Source: Chloroflexota bacterium (GTDB taxonomy: Bacteria > Chloroflexota > Limnocylindria > Limnocylindrales > CSP1-4). Taken from it: a stretch of DNA of 11,568 bases. The stretch lies in contig JAKAHL010000031.1 of the NCBI GenBank assembly GCA_021815005.1, positions 1 through 11,568 on the forward strand, given 5' to 3'. The position numbers were made by a program, and so were the translations under genes. The stretch's first letter is position 1, and each line of letters starts with the position of its first letter. Shown piece by piece: positions 1 through 5,821 of the stretch. The notes below the pieces were generated by a model. That model did no database searches. It was not told the DNA's origin and saw nothing but the letters and a program-made list of their open reading frames with translations.

Positions 1-1
1 C

Positions 2-205
2 CTGTGGTGGGAGCGATCGATCCGCAGCGTCGCCAACGTGACCCGCCAGGACGCGAGCGAGTTCCTTGCCATCGCGGCCCGCATCGGGATCGAGACCGAC
101 GTCGAGACGCACCCGCTGGCGGACGCGAACGCGGCGCTCGCACGCGTCGCCGCCGGCCAGGTCGCCGGGACCGCCGTGCTGGTCATGGCCGGGATCCCGG
201 TCTGA
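2..205 (+). CDS. Zinc-dependent alcohol dehydrogenase, C-terminal fragment (5' end outside window)
   Basis: The reading frame enters from the left edge and ends at TGA 203-205, leaving the last 67 residues. The fragment begins LWWERSIRSVANVTRQDASE and ends in AGTAVLVMAGIPV. In medium-chain zinc alcohol dehydrogenases, a phrase like 'RSVANVTRxDxxEFLxLA', then 'ETxPLxDANxALxRLxxGxxxGxAVL', marks the last helix-strand unit of the Rossmann fold and the return to the catalytic domain. Members oxidise alcohols or reduce aldehydes with NAD(P)H. The zinc ligands and the nucleotide-binding glycine motif lie upstream and cannot be checked. It converges on the next gene with only 27 bp between stops. 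The family call rests on C-terminal wording alone, so quinone reductase or another medium-chain member remains possible. Confidence 0.72.
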   Translation: MWWERSIRSVANVTRQDASEFLAIAARIGIETDVETHPLADANAALARVAAGQVAGTAVLVMAGIPV

Positions 206-227
206 CCTCCGGCGGTCCCGCGTGGCA

Positions 228-262
228 GCGCCTCAGCCGCCCGTGCGCGCCTCAGCCGCCCG
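228..262. repeat. 16-bp direct repeat with 19-bp period at the 3' end of the cPGS-like gene
   Basis: GCGCCTCAGCCGCCCG occurs at 228-243 and again at 247-262. The first copy contains the stop codon of the minus-strand gene; in the second copy the same TGA is out of frame. The period of 19 is not a multiple of three. Confidence 0.85.
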
Positions 263-1570
263 ATCGCCAATCGCCACGATGGGCTCCATGAGCGAACCGC
301 TCACGGGCTCGAGCTCGTAGCGGACGCGGATGATCGGCTTGCCCACCCGGAGCACTCGCGTGAGGTCGATCGGCGTGGCGGCGAGCACCGCGTCGGCCGG
401 GACCGCGTCGAGGGCCTCCTCCAGCTCGTGGATCTGCTTGGCGCCGTAGCCCATCGCCGGCAGCAGGTGCTCCAGATCGGGGTACTTGGCCAGGGTGGCC
501 GCGAGCTCGCCGTGCGCGTACGGCCGGGGGTCCACGATCTCGGCTGCGCCGAAGCGCCGGGCCGCGACGATCCCGGCGCCGTATGTCATGCCGCCGTGCG
601 TGAGCGTCGGGCCGTCCTCGACCACCACCACTCGCTTGCCCGCGATGTCGCCGCCCTCGAGCGCGAGCGACGACCGCGCCTCGACAAGCTCCGCACCGGG
701 GTTGACGGCGGCGATGTCCGCCCGCACCTGGGCCAGCCCCTCTGGCGTGGCGGAGTCCACCTTGTTGATCACCACGACGTCGGCCATGCGCAGGTTGGCC
801 TCGCCGGGGTGATAGCGGAGCTCGTGGCCGGGGCGCAGCGGGTCCACGACCACGATCATCAGGTCCGGCCGGTAGAACGGCAGGTCGTTGTTGCCGCCAT
901 CCCAGAGGACGACGTCGCACTCCTTCTCGGCGGCGCGCAGGATCTCCTCGTAGTCCACCCCGGCGAACACCAGCCGGCCGGCGTCGAGATGCGGCTCGTA
1001 CTCCTCGCGCTCCTCGATCGTGGTCTCGTACCGGTCGAGGTCCGCGTAGGTCTCATACCGCTGGCAGCGCTGCGCCACCAGATCGCCATACGGCATCGGG
1101 TGGCGGACCACGGCCACGCGCAGACCGCGGGCCTCGAGCGCTCTGGCGGCGTACCGGCTGGTCTGGCTCTTGCCGCTCCCAGTCCGAACCGCGCACACGG
1201 CCACCACCGGCCGGATCGACGGGAGCATCGTGGCGGCCGGGCCGAGCAGTTTGAAGTCCGCGCCCGCGGCGAGCGCCCGACTCGCGGCGTGCATCACCTG
1301 CTCGTGGCTGACGTCGCTGTAGGCGAACACGACGGTGTCCACGTGGTGCTCGGCGATCAGCGACTCGAGCTCCGCCTCCGGACGGATCGGGATGCCCGCC
1401 GGATAGCGCCCACCGGCGAGCTCGGGAGGGTACCGGCGCTCCGCGATGCCTGGGATCTGCGTGGCGGTGAACGCGACGACCTCGACCGACGGGTCGTCGC
1501 GATAGACGACGTTGAAGTCGTGGAAGTCGCGCCCGGCGGCACCCATGATCAGCACACGTTCGCTGCGCAT
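233..1570 (-). CDS. Cyclic 2,3-diphosphoglycerate synthetase-like P-loop NTPase (COG2403 type)
   Basis: This 445-residue protein is close to the roughly 460 residues of archaeal cyclic 2,3-diphosphoglycerate synthetase, which closes 2,3-diphosphoglycerate into its cyclic anhydride with ATP. Residues 5-115 form an N-terminal Rossmann-like part starting VLIMGAAGRDFHDFN. A Walker A loop TGSGKS lies at 130-135. The acidic motif WDGGNND at 223-229 is typical of the family, and NKVD at 269-272 resembles the GTPase specificity motif. No signal peptide or membrane segment is seen. The open frame continues 81 codons upstream, but the ATG at 1570 is preferred: GAGGT sits 6 nt upstream and family-like sequence begins at once (MRSERVLIMGAAGRDF). 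It appears monocistronic, 336 bp downstream of the CoA-transferase gene and separated from it by hairpins. The fold and family are well supported. The cyclic-DPG product is not established for bacterial members, many of which are annotated only as predicted GTPases. Confidence 0.85.
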   Translation of the reverse strand: MRSERVLIMGAAGRDFHDFNVVYRDDPSVEVVAFTATQIPGIAERRYPPELAGGRYPAGIPIRPEAELESLIAEHHVDTVVFAYSDVSHEQVMHAASRALAAGADFKLLGPAATMLPSIRPVVAVCAVRTGSGKSQTSRYAARALEARGLRVAVVRHPMPYGDLVAQRCQRYETYADLDRYETTIEEREEYEPHLDAGRLVFAGVDYEEILRAAEKECDVVLWDGGNNDLPFYRPDLMIVVVDPLRPGHELRYHPGEANLRMADVVVINKVDSATPEGLAQVRADIAAVNPGAELVEARSSLALEGGDIAGKRVVVVEDGPTLTHGGMTYGAGIVAARRFGAAEIVDPRPYAHGELAATLAKYPDLEHLLPAMGYGAKQIHELEEALDAVPADAVLAATPIDLTRVLRVGKPIIRVRYELEPVSGSLMEPIVAIGDRAAEARTGG

Positions 1571-1576
1571 GACCAG

Positions 1577-1581
1577 ACCTC
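1577..1581 (-). promoter_or_regulatory. Shine-Dalgarno site fixing the start of the cPGS-like gene
   Basis: Read on the minus strand, GAGGT lies 6 nt before the ATG at 1570. No comparable site was seen before the upstream in-frame starts, and the residues encoded upstream (rich in Pro, Arg and Gly) do not resemble the family. This supports the shorter protein. Confidence 0.6.
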
Positions 1582-1631
1582 GGGGGAGGGGCTCCCGGAA
1601 CGCCAGCGCCGGTCCGCGAGGCCAGCAGGCG

Positions 1632-1645
1632 GGCGTGGCCACGCC
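1632..1645. repeat. 14-bp perfect palindrome GGCGTGGCCACGCC
   Basis: GGCGTGG is followed directly by its reverse complement CCACGCC, 62 bp upstream of the start of the cPGS-like gene. It could be an operator or part of a leader RNA structure. In DNA this GC-rich a chance palindrome of this length is not excluded. Confidence 0.4.
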
Positions 1646-1785
1646 ACCTCCGCGTGCGTTCATGATCGCCCCGCGCACGGCGCCGGTCTCCGGCCCTGAC
1701 GCCCGCAGGGGGTGCCGCAGGTCCCGCGAAGGCGGTCCGATCGGCACTCCCGAGGGGAACCCCGCACGCCCGACCATGCGTATGA

Positions 1786-1818
1786 GGTGGGTGCCGGAGG
1801 GGACGCCCGGCACCCACC
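1786..1818. repeat. Inverted repeat with 12-bp perfect arms (hairpin)
   Basis: Arms GGTGGGTGCCGG (1786-1797) and CCGGCACCCACC (1807-1818) are exact reverse complements around a 9-nt loop. The hairpin lies 10 bp beyond the terminator-like stem, in the direction of minus-strand transcription. There is no T-tract on either side, so it may be a second terminator element, an RNA 3'-end stabiliser, or a leader structure of the downstream gene. Confidence 0.6.
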
Positions 1819-1827
1819 CGTAACCTC

Positions 1828-1852
1828 AGCCCCCGCCGGACCGGCGGGGGTT
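1828..1852. terminator. Probable terminator hairpin after the CoA-transferase gene
   Basis: CCCCCGCCGG (1830-1839) and CCGGCGGGGG (1841-1850) form a very stable GC stem 53 bp after the stop of the minus-strand gene ending at 1906. Oddly, the T-rich side (TTCTTGATT) follows the stem on the plus strand, where no gene reads in. On the minus strand the stem is followed by CTGAGGTT. It is either a tract-poor terminator for the minus-strand gene or a bidirectional insulator. Confidence 0.55.
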
Positions 1853-1905
1853 CTTGATTCCCCGGCGCTCTCGCGTCCGGGCGCTGCGGCCTCCGGTCCC
1901 GGCGC

Positions 1906-3180
1906 TCAGAGCTCGTAGTAGCGGCGGGCCTCGGCAGTCAGCGCATCCCGGTGGTGCGGGTGGGCCACGGCGATCAGCGCCTTCGCCCGCTCGCGCAGGC
2001 TCTTGCCCCACAGCTCGGCGACGCCCCACTCGGTCACCACGGTCCGCACGTGCGCTCGCGTGGTCACGACGCCCGCGCCCTCCCGCAGGGACGGCACGAT
2101 CCGGCTCTGCGCGCCGTCCTTGCCCGCGGTCGACGGCATGGCGATGATCGCCCGCCCGCCGGGGGCGAGCGCGGCACCCCGGATGAAGTCCATCTGCCCG
2201 CCCACGCCCGAGTACATCCGGTGGCCGATCGAATCGGCGACCACCTGGCCGGACAGGTCCACCTCGATCGCCGAGTTGATCGCCACCATGTTCGGCAGCG
2301 AGCGGATCACGTGCGTGTCGTTGGTGAACTCGACAGGCCGCATCTCCACCATGGGGTTGTCGTTGACAAACCTGAACAGGCGCGAGGTCCCCATGAGGAA
2401 GGTCGCGACCAGCTTGCCGCGATTGCGCACCTTCCGGTCGCAGGTCACGACCCCAGCCTCGACGAGGTCCACAACCGCGTCGGTGAACATCTCGGTGTGG
2501 ACCCCGAGGTTGCACTTGTGGGTGAGCAGCTCGGCCGTCGCCGCGGGGATCGCTCCGATGCCCAGCTGCAGCGTGGCACCGTTGGGGACCAGCTCGGCGA
2601 TGAACGCGCCGATCTGCCGCTCCACCGGTCCGATCTCCGGCCGGGGCGACTCGAACGGCGGCACGTCCGCCTCGACCGCGAGATCGATCTGGCTGACGTG
2701 GATGAACGATTCGCCAAGGGTCCGCGGGATTGAGGGGTTGAACTGGACGATGACGGTCTTGGCCGCGTCGATCGCCGCGTGCATCGCCTCCACGGACACC
2801 CCAAGCGAGCAGTACCCGTGCTCATCGGGCGGGGTCACGTTGGCGAGCACCGCATCGAGCGGGTAGGCGCCGCTGCGGAACAGCGCCGGGATGTCCGAGA
2901 AGAAGACCGGCACGAAGTCCGCTCGCCCGGAGTTCACGGCCTCGCGGGCGTTGGGGCCGATGAACAGGGCCCGATGGCGGAAGTGCGGGGCCATCTCCGG
3001 CCGGAGGTGGGGTCCGGGCCCCTCGAGGTGCAGGTGGGTGACCCCGACGTCCGACAGCTCGTCCGCGCGCCCGACAAGCGCATCGAGGAGGACCGTCGGG
3101 GTGGCCGCGGCCATCTGGATGTAGACCTGGTCGCGCGACTTGATCCCGGCGACCGCTTCCTCGGGCGACACGATACGCAT
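1906..3180 (-). CDS. Acetyl-CoA hydrolase/transferase family protein (4-hydroxybutyrate CoA-transferase-like)
   Basis: This 424-residue protein matches the usual length of the single-chain Cat1/AbfT CoA-transferases. These move CoA between acetyl-CoA and an acid such as 4-hydroxybutyrate, succinate or butyrate, via a glutamyl-CoA thioester. Hallmarks are ANVTPPDEHGYCSLG at 113-127, LQLGIGAIPAATAELL at 204-219, HTEMF at 228-232 with E230 as the expected catalytic glutamate, SGVGGQMDFIRGA at 324-336, and VVTEWGVAEL at 381-390. No signal peptide or membrane segment is present, so it is cytosolic. The ATG at 3180 starts in-frame with family sequence (MRIVSPEEAV). No Shine-Dalgarno is visible; a CAGACT hexamer ends 6 nt before the ATG, so a leaderless message is possible. 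It appears to stand alone between hairpins. The substrate acid cannot be read from sequence, and a true hydrolase is less likely with E230 retained. Confidence 0.88.
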   Translation of the reverse strand: MRIVSPEEAVAGIKSRDQVYIQMAAATPTVLLDALVGRADELSDVGVTHLHLEGPGPHLRPEMAPHFRHRALFIGPNAREAVNSGRADFVPVFFSDIPALFRSGAYPLDAVLANVTPPDEHGYCSLGVSVEAMHAAIDAAKTVIVQFNPSIPRTLGESFIHVSQIDLAVEADVPPFESPRPEIGPVERQIGAFIAELVPNGATLQLGIGAIPAATAELLTHKCNLGVHTEMFTDAVVDLVEAGVVTCDRKVRNRGKLVATFLMGTSRLFRFVNDNPMVEMRPVEFTNDTHVIRSLPNMVAINSAIEVDLSGQVVADSIGHRMYSGVGGQMDFIRGAALAPGGRAIIAMPSTAGKDGAQSRIVPSLREGAGVVTTRAHVRTVVTEWGVAELWGKSLRERAKALIAVAHPHHRDALTAEARRYYEL

Positions 3181-3234
3181 GGCGCGAGTCTGGCAGCGGG
3201 GCGTCCGTCAGGACCCCGGCCGGATGGCCCGGAC

Positions 3235-3250
3235 GTCGGGACCGCCCGAC
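3235..3250. repeat. Short dyad GTCGGG-accg-CCCGAC upstream of the CoA-transferase
   Basis: Perfect 6-bp arms around 4 nt lie 55-70 bp upstream of the start at 3180, in the 150-bp gap where the promoter should be. It could be an operator. Its spacing does not fit the DevR box, and chance is quite possible at this GC content. Confidence 0.3.
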
Positions 3251-3286
3251 CCGCATGGGCCGTGCCGTGCGCAACGCCAGCGGCGG

Positions 3287-3312
3287 CCGTCGGGGTACCA
3301 AGCGGCCGACGG
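3287..3312. terminator. Candidate terminator hairpin after the two-component operon
   Basis: CCGTCGG (3287-3293) and CCGACGG (3306-3312) form a 7-bp stem with a 12-nt loop, starting 18 bp after the response-regulator stop on the minus strand. There is no T-tract. Position is the main support. Confidence 0.4.
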
Positions 3313-3330
3313 ACCAGGCGGCGACGCGGC

Positions 3331-4002
3331 CTACGCTCCGCCGCGGTCCAGCCGGTGCTTCGCCACGAAGGCGGCGGCCTGCGCGCGCCGCTCGAGGTTG
3401 AGCTTGGACAGGATGGAGCTGACGTAATTCTTCACCGTCTTGTCGGACAGGAAGACCTCTGACGCGATTTCCTTGTTGGTCTTCCCCTCGGCGACGAGGA
3501 GCAGGATCCGCTGCTCCTGCGCGGTGAGCTGGGCCATCTCGTCCGTGTAGGCGCCGGTCGCGATGCGGCGGACGCGCTCGAGGACCTTCTCGGTCACGGC
3601 CGGGTCCAGGAGCGACTCGCCCCGGCCCACCGACTCGAGGGCGCCCACGAGGTCGCGCGCGCGGATCTGCTTGAGGAGGTAGCCCGACGCCCCTGCGACG
3701 ATGGCCGACAGGACAGCCTCCTCGTCCGGGTACGAGGTCAGCATGACGACGCGGGTGGCCGGCAGCTCCGCCCGGATCTCGCGGCACGCCTCGATGCCCG
3801 AGCCGTCCGGCAGCCGGACGTCCATGACCACGATGTCAGGCTGGAAGCGGCGGGCCTGCTCGATGGACTCGGCCGCCGTCCCGGCCTCGGCGACGACCTG
3901 GAACCCCTCGCGGCGGTCCAGGAGGGCGACGAGGCCCTGGCGAACCACCTCGTGGTCATCGACGACCAGCAGGCGCAGCGGACGCGAGCTCAGATCAGTC
4001 AC
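3331..4002 (-). CDS. DevR/DosR-like response regulator (NarL/LuxR family)
   Basis: This 223-residue regulator has a receiver domain (about 10-125) and a LuxR-type helix-turn-helix (about 157-215). Acidic pocket D15/D16, phospho-acceptor D61 (VVMDVRLPDGSG), T89 and K111 correspond one for one, at a constant +7 offset, to D8/D9, D54, T82 and K104 of mycobacterial DevR as I recall it. In the recognition helix FLSDKTVKNYVS, K188, K191 and N192 match the DevR DNA-contact residues K179, K182 and N183. It should bind DNA as a dimer once phosphorylated by the kinase next door. The GTG at 4002 is chosen because it overlaps the kinase stop (8-bp overlap, translational coupling), has GGAG 10 nt upstream, and leaves a short tail before the first beta strand; longer readings run into kinase sequence. 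Orthology to DevR is probable, not proven. Confidence 0.9.
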   Translation of the reverse strand: MTDLSSRPLRLLVVDDHEVVRQGLVALLDRREGFQVVAEAGTAAESIEQARRFQPDIVVMDVRLPDGSGIEACREIRAELPATRVVMLTSYPDEEAVLSAIVAGASGYLLKQIRARDLVGALESVGRGESLLDPAVTEKVLERVRRIATGAYTDEMAQLTAQEQRILLLVAEGKTNKEIASEVFLSDKTVKNYVSSILSKLNLERRAQAAAFVAKHRLDRGGA

Positions 4003-5614
4003 GTTTGCTTGTCTCCGACCCGGAAGGGGGGACGCTCCCCGATGCGACGTTGGGCGACGCCGGCACTCGCACGATGATACGCGTGCCAGTGCCATTGGGC
4101 CGCTCGATCGCGAACGATCCGCCCATCCCCACGGCCCGGTCGCGCATGTTGCCGAGGCCCTGGTGCCGCCCCAGGTGGTCCGGCCCGCCGTGGAGCGCCG
4201 GGTCGAACCCGCGCCCGTTGTCCTCGACGCACAGCACCAGGTCGTCGTCCTCGGGCGCGAGCACCACCGAGGTCCGCGTGGCGCCCGAGTGCCGCGCCAC
4301 GTTCGAGAGCGCCTCGCGGGCGATGAACAGCAGGTCCGACGAGCGGTCGGGGGGCAGGGCCCGAAGGATGTCGGCACCGCCCTCGAGGTCCACGTCCAAG
4401 TCGATCATCGCGTTCATGCCCAGCTCCTCGCCGAGGCGCGCCAGCGACTCCACGGGGTCCTCCTCGCCGCCCAACGTTGGGCGCAGCCTGAGGATGTACG
4501 AGCGGATGTCCGCGATCACCAGGTTGAGCGCATCGATGGCGCGGTCCACGCGCGCCACCGCCTCCGCGTGACCGGCCTGGTCCTCGACAAGCTCGGGCAC
4601 GTCCTCGAGGGACAGGCCGACGGCGTAGATCGCCTGGATGATCCCGTCGTGGAGGTCCTTGCCGATGCGCTCGCGCTCCTCCACCACCGCCAGGCGCTGG
4701 ACGAGGTCGTGGAGCCGGGCGTTCTCGATGGCGATGCCCGCGTGGACCGCGAACATCTCCACCAGCCGCTCGTCATCGTCGGTGAACGGCAAGCCCCCGC
4801 GCTTGTCCGTCAGGTACAGGTTGCCGACGGAGCGCCCCTTCACCACGACCGGCGCGCCCAGGAACGACCGCATGATCGGGTGGCTTGCGGGGAAGCCGTA
4901 CGCGGTCGGGTCCTTGAGGATGTCGTCCACGCGAAGCGTTCGGCCCTCGCGGATGATGCGCCCCAGCAGGCCCATGCCGTGGGGCACGGACCCGATCTGG
5001 CCCCGCAGCTCCGGCGTGACCCCGCTCGTGATGAACCGCTCGATGCGGCCGCGTCCGTCGGCGATGCCCAGGGCAGCGTACTCGGCGCCGACCAGGTCCC
5101 TGACGCGCTCCACGATGACGGTCAGGACGCGATCGATGTCGAGCTCCGCGGCGACCGCCCGGGACGCCGTCTCGAGCGACGAGAGTCGCTCGGCGCGGGC
5201 ATACACCTCCGCTCGCGACCAGGCCGCGTCCAGCGCCACCCCCATCGTCCGAACCACGGCCTCCACGGCACCGGCCGGCGCGTCGAGGATCAGGCGGCCG
5301 CGCGTCCCGTGTGGGCTGTCCGAGCCGAGCGCGAACGTCGCCAGGCCCTCGCGCTCCTCGGCTGGGGGGATCCGCGCGAGCGTGCCCGAGCCGACCTGGA
5401 GTTCCGGCAGGGGAGCAGCAGACACCTCGAGGATCGCGCCCCGCGCCCCGACCACGCCCAGCACGCCCTCCAGCGCCAGCGCGACCTCGTCCCGTGCTGC
5501 GGTCGAGGGCGCCTTGTGCCAGCGCTCGAGCGCCTCCAGGGCGCGCACGAACGGAAACGCGTCGATGGTGGGGGCAGTCGGGGTTTCGCCCTGTGCGGGC
5601 TTGGGACTTGACAC
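3995..5614 (-). CDS. DevS/DosS-like GAF-domain sensor histidine kinase
   Basis: This 539-residue soluble kinase has no membrane segment. Residues about 20-135 look like a diverged GAF domain. Residues about 155-305 are a clear GAF domain containing GFPASHPIMRSFLGAPV at 240-256 and GNLYLTDK at 264-271. The HisKA_3 dimerisation box ERIGKDLHDGIIQ has phospho-acceptor H322. The HATPase_c domain shows EALSNVARHSG (434-444, N438), DNGRGF (465-470) and GLGNMRDRA (486-494). H245 falls where DevS has its haem-ligand H149 in a closely matching phrase, so haem-based gas or redox sensing is plausible. In DevS that domain is the first GAF; here it is the second, next to the kinase core. The GTG at 5612-5614 starts the frame. 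A TAGGCT hexamer ends 6 nt upstream and no Shine-Dalgarno is visible, pointing to leaderless translation. It is co-transcribed with the regulator, its likely partner. Confidence 0.9.
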   Translation of the reverse strand: MSSPKPAQGETPTAPTIDAFPFVRALEALERWHKAPSTAARDEVALALEGVLGVVGARGAILEVSAAPLPELQVGSGTLARIPPAEEREGLATFALGSDSPHGTRGRLILDAPAGAVEAVVRTMGVALDAAWSRAEVYARAERLSSLETASRAVAAELDIDRVLTVIVERVRDLVGAEYAALGIADGRGRIERFITSGVTPELRGQIGSVPHGMGLLGRIIREGRTLRVDDILKDPTAYGFPASHPIMRSFLGAPVVVKGRSVGNLYLTDKRGGLPFTDDDERLVEMFAVHAGIAIENARLHDLVQRLAVVEERERIGKDLHDGIIQAIYAVGLSLEDVPELVEDQAGHAEAVARVDRAIDALNLVIADIRSYILRLRPTLGGEEDPVESLARLGEELGMNAMIDLDVDLEGGADILRALPPDRSSDLLFIAREALSNVARHSGATRTSVVLAPEDDDLVLCVEDNGRGFDPALHGGPDHLGRHQGLGNMRDRAVGMGGSFAIERPNGTGTRIIVRVPASPNVASGSVPPSGSETSKRD

Positions 5615-5620
5615 GCCGTG

Positions 5621-5626
5621 AGCCTA
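5621..5626 (-). promoter_or_regulatory. Probable -10 element of a leaderless kinase promoter (TAGGCT)
   Basis: On the minus strand TAGGCT fits the TANNNT pattern and ends 6 nt before the GTG at 5614. A transcript starting about 7 nt downstream would begin at the start codon itself. This is the typical layout of leaderless genes in Actinomycetota and related bacteria and fits the absence of a Shine-Dalgarno. No good -35 is present, as expected of an activator-dependent promoter. Confidence 0.5.
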
Positions 5627-5637
5627 CCAGCCCGACG

Positions 5638-5652
5638 GTGACCACGGGTCAC
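5638..5652. promoter_or_regulatory. Operator-like dyad GTGACC-N3-GGTCAC
   Basis: This is a perfect 6-bp inverted repeat around ACG. Its centre lies about 31 bp upstream of the kinase start, over the expected -35 region, and about 97 bp upstream of the candidate usp start site. It shares the half-site GTGACC with the next dyad, 29 bp away centre to centre. The natural candidate binder is the DevR-like regulator. It is a weaker match to the DevR box than its neighbour. Confidence 0.45.
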
Positions 5653-5655
5653 GGT

Positions 5656-5671
5656 GCCCTTGCCTTAGGGC
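5656..5671. repeat. Small inverted repeat GCCCT-N6-AGGGC
   Basis: Perfect 5-bp arms lie between the two GTGACC dyads, with the right arm overlapping the second one. It may be part of a compound operator or simply a by-product of the overlapping site. Confidence 0.3.
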
Positions 5672-5681
5672 CATTGGTCAC
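5667..5681. promoter_or_regulatory. DevR-box-like site (minus strand GTGACCAATGGCCCT)
   Basis: Aligned with the core GGGACTWWAGTCCC of the mycobacterial DevR/DosR box, this sequence matches 10 of 14 positions, including most G and C positions on both sides and the A/T centre. It lies in the shared promoter region of the kinase and universal stress protein genes, with its centre about 60 bp upstream of the kinase start. Autoregulation and usp control by the DevR-like regulator are inferred. Confidence 0.45.
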
Positions 5682-5729
5682 TTCGCAGACGAGCCCTCGA
5701 CCCCGACCATTCGCGCATCCGTCTGCCGA

Positions 5730-5735
5730 TATGCT
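5730..5735 (+). promoter_or_regulatory. Candidate -10 element for the universal stress protein gene (TATGCT)
   Basis: TATGCT matches 4 of 6 bases of TATAAT and stands out in very GC-rich DNA. It lies 87 bp before the usp ATG with no recognisable -35, which suits an activated promoter using the upstream dyads. It overlaps a 26-codon ATG-initiated frame (5731-5811) that is probably fortuitous. Confidence 0.35.
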
Positions 5736-5821
5736 CGCCGGAGTGCCCCTCCTCGTGGAGCCCGCCATGCCGTCCCCGCTCTCCGCCCGCCTCCCACTCG
5801 CCGCGGCCTGATCGAAAGCCG

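Larger units (their letters stand above)
1571..1905. other. 335-bp intergenic region between the cPGS-like and CoA-transferase genes
   Basis: No convincing gene is present. Minus-strand reading is open but looks like GC-rich noise. The stretch holds, from right to left (direction of transcription): a GC-rich terminator-like hairpin (1828-1852), a second hairpin with 12-bp perfect arms (1786-1818), a 14-bp perfect palindrome (1632-1645), and the Shine-Dalgarno site of the downstream gene. It probably contains the promoter of the cPGS-like gene, but no clear -35/-10 pair could be picked out. Confidence 0.6.

Noticed and set aside
428..1699. Long plus-strand open frame (423 codons)
   Set aside because: It is antisense to the cPGS-like gene; its His/Arg/Val/Asp-rich product has no recognisable motif, the pattern typical of GC-rich shadow frames.
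1571..1813. An 81-residue N-terminal extension of the cPGS-like protein
   Set aside because: Family sequence and a Shine-Dalgarno begin at 1570; the extension is Pro/Arg/Gly-rich and overlaps the right half of a hairpin.
5601..5610. TTGGGACTTG, resembling a DevR half-box
   Set aside because: It encodes the kinase residues just after the start codon, has no second half-site, and lies downstream of the predicted promoter.
3701..5611. Very long plus-strand open frame (636 codons)
   Set aside because: It lies wholly antisense to the regulator and kinase, whose motifs are intact; the product is Arg/His/Ala-rich and matches nothing I know.
5731..5811. 26-codon frame ending 10 bp before the usp start, possibly a leader peptide
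   Set aside because: Its ATG is part of the candidate -10 hexamer TATGCT, no Shine-Dalgarno precedes it, and its composition is ordinary for GC-rich noise.
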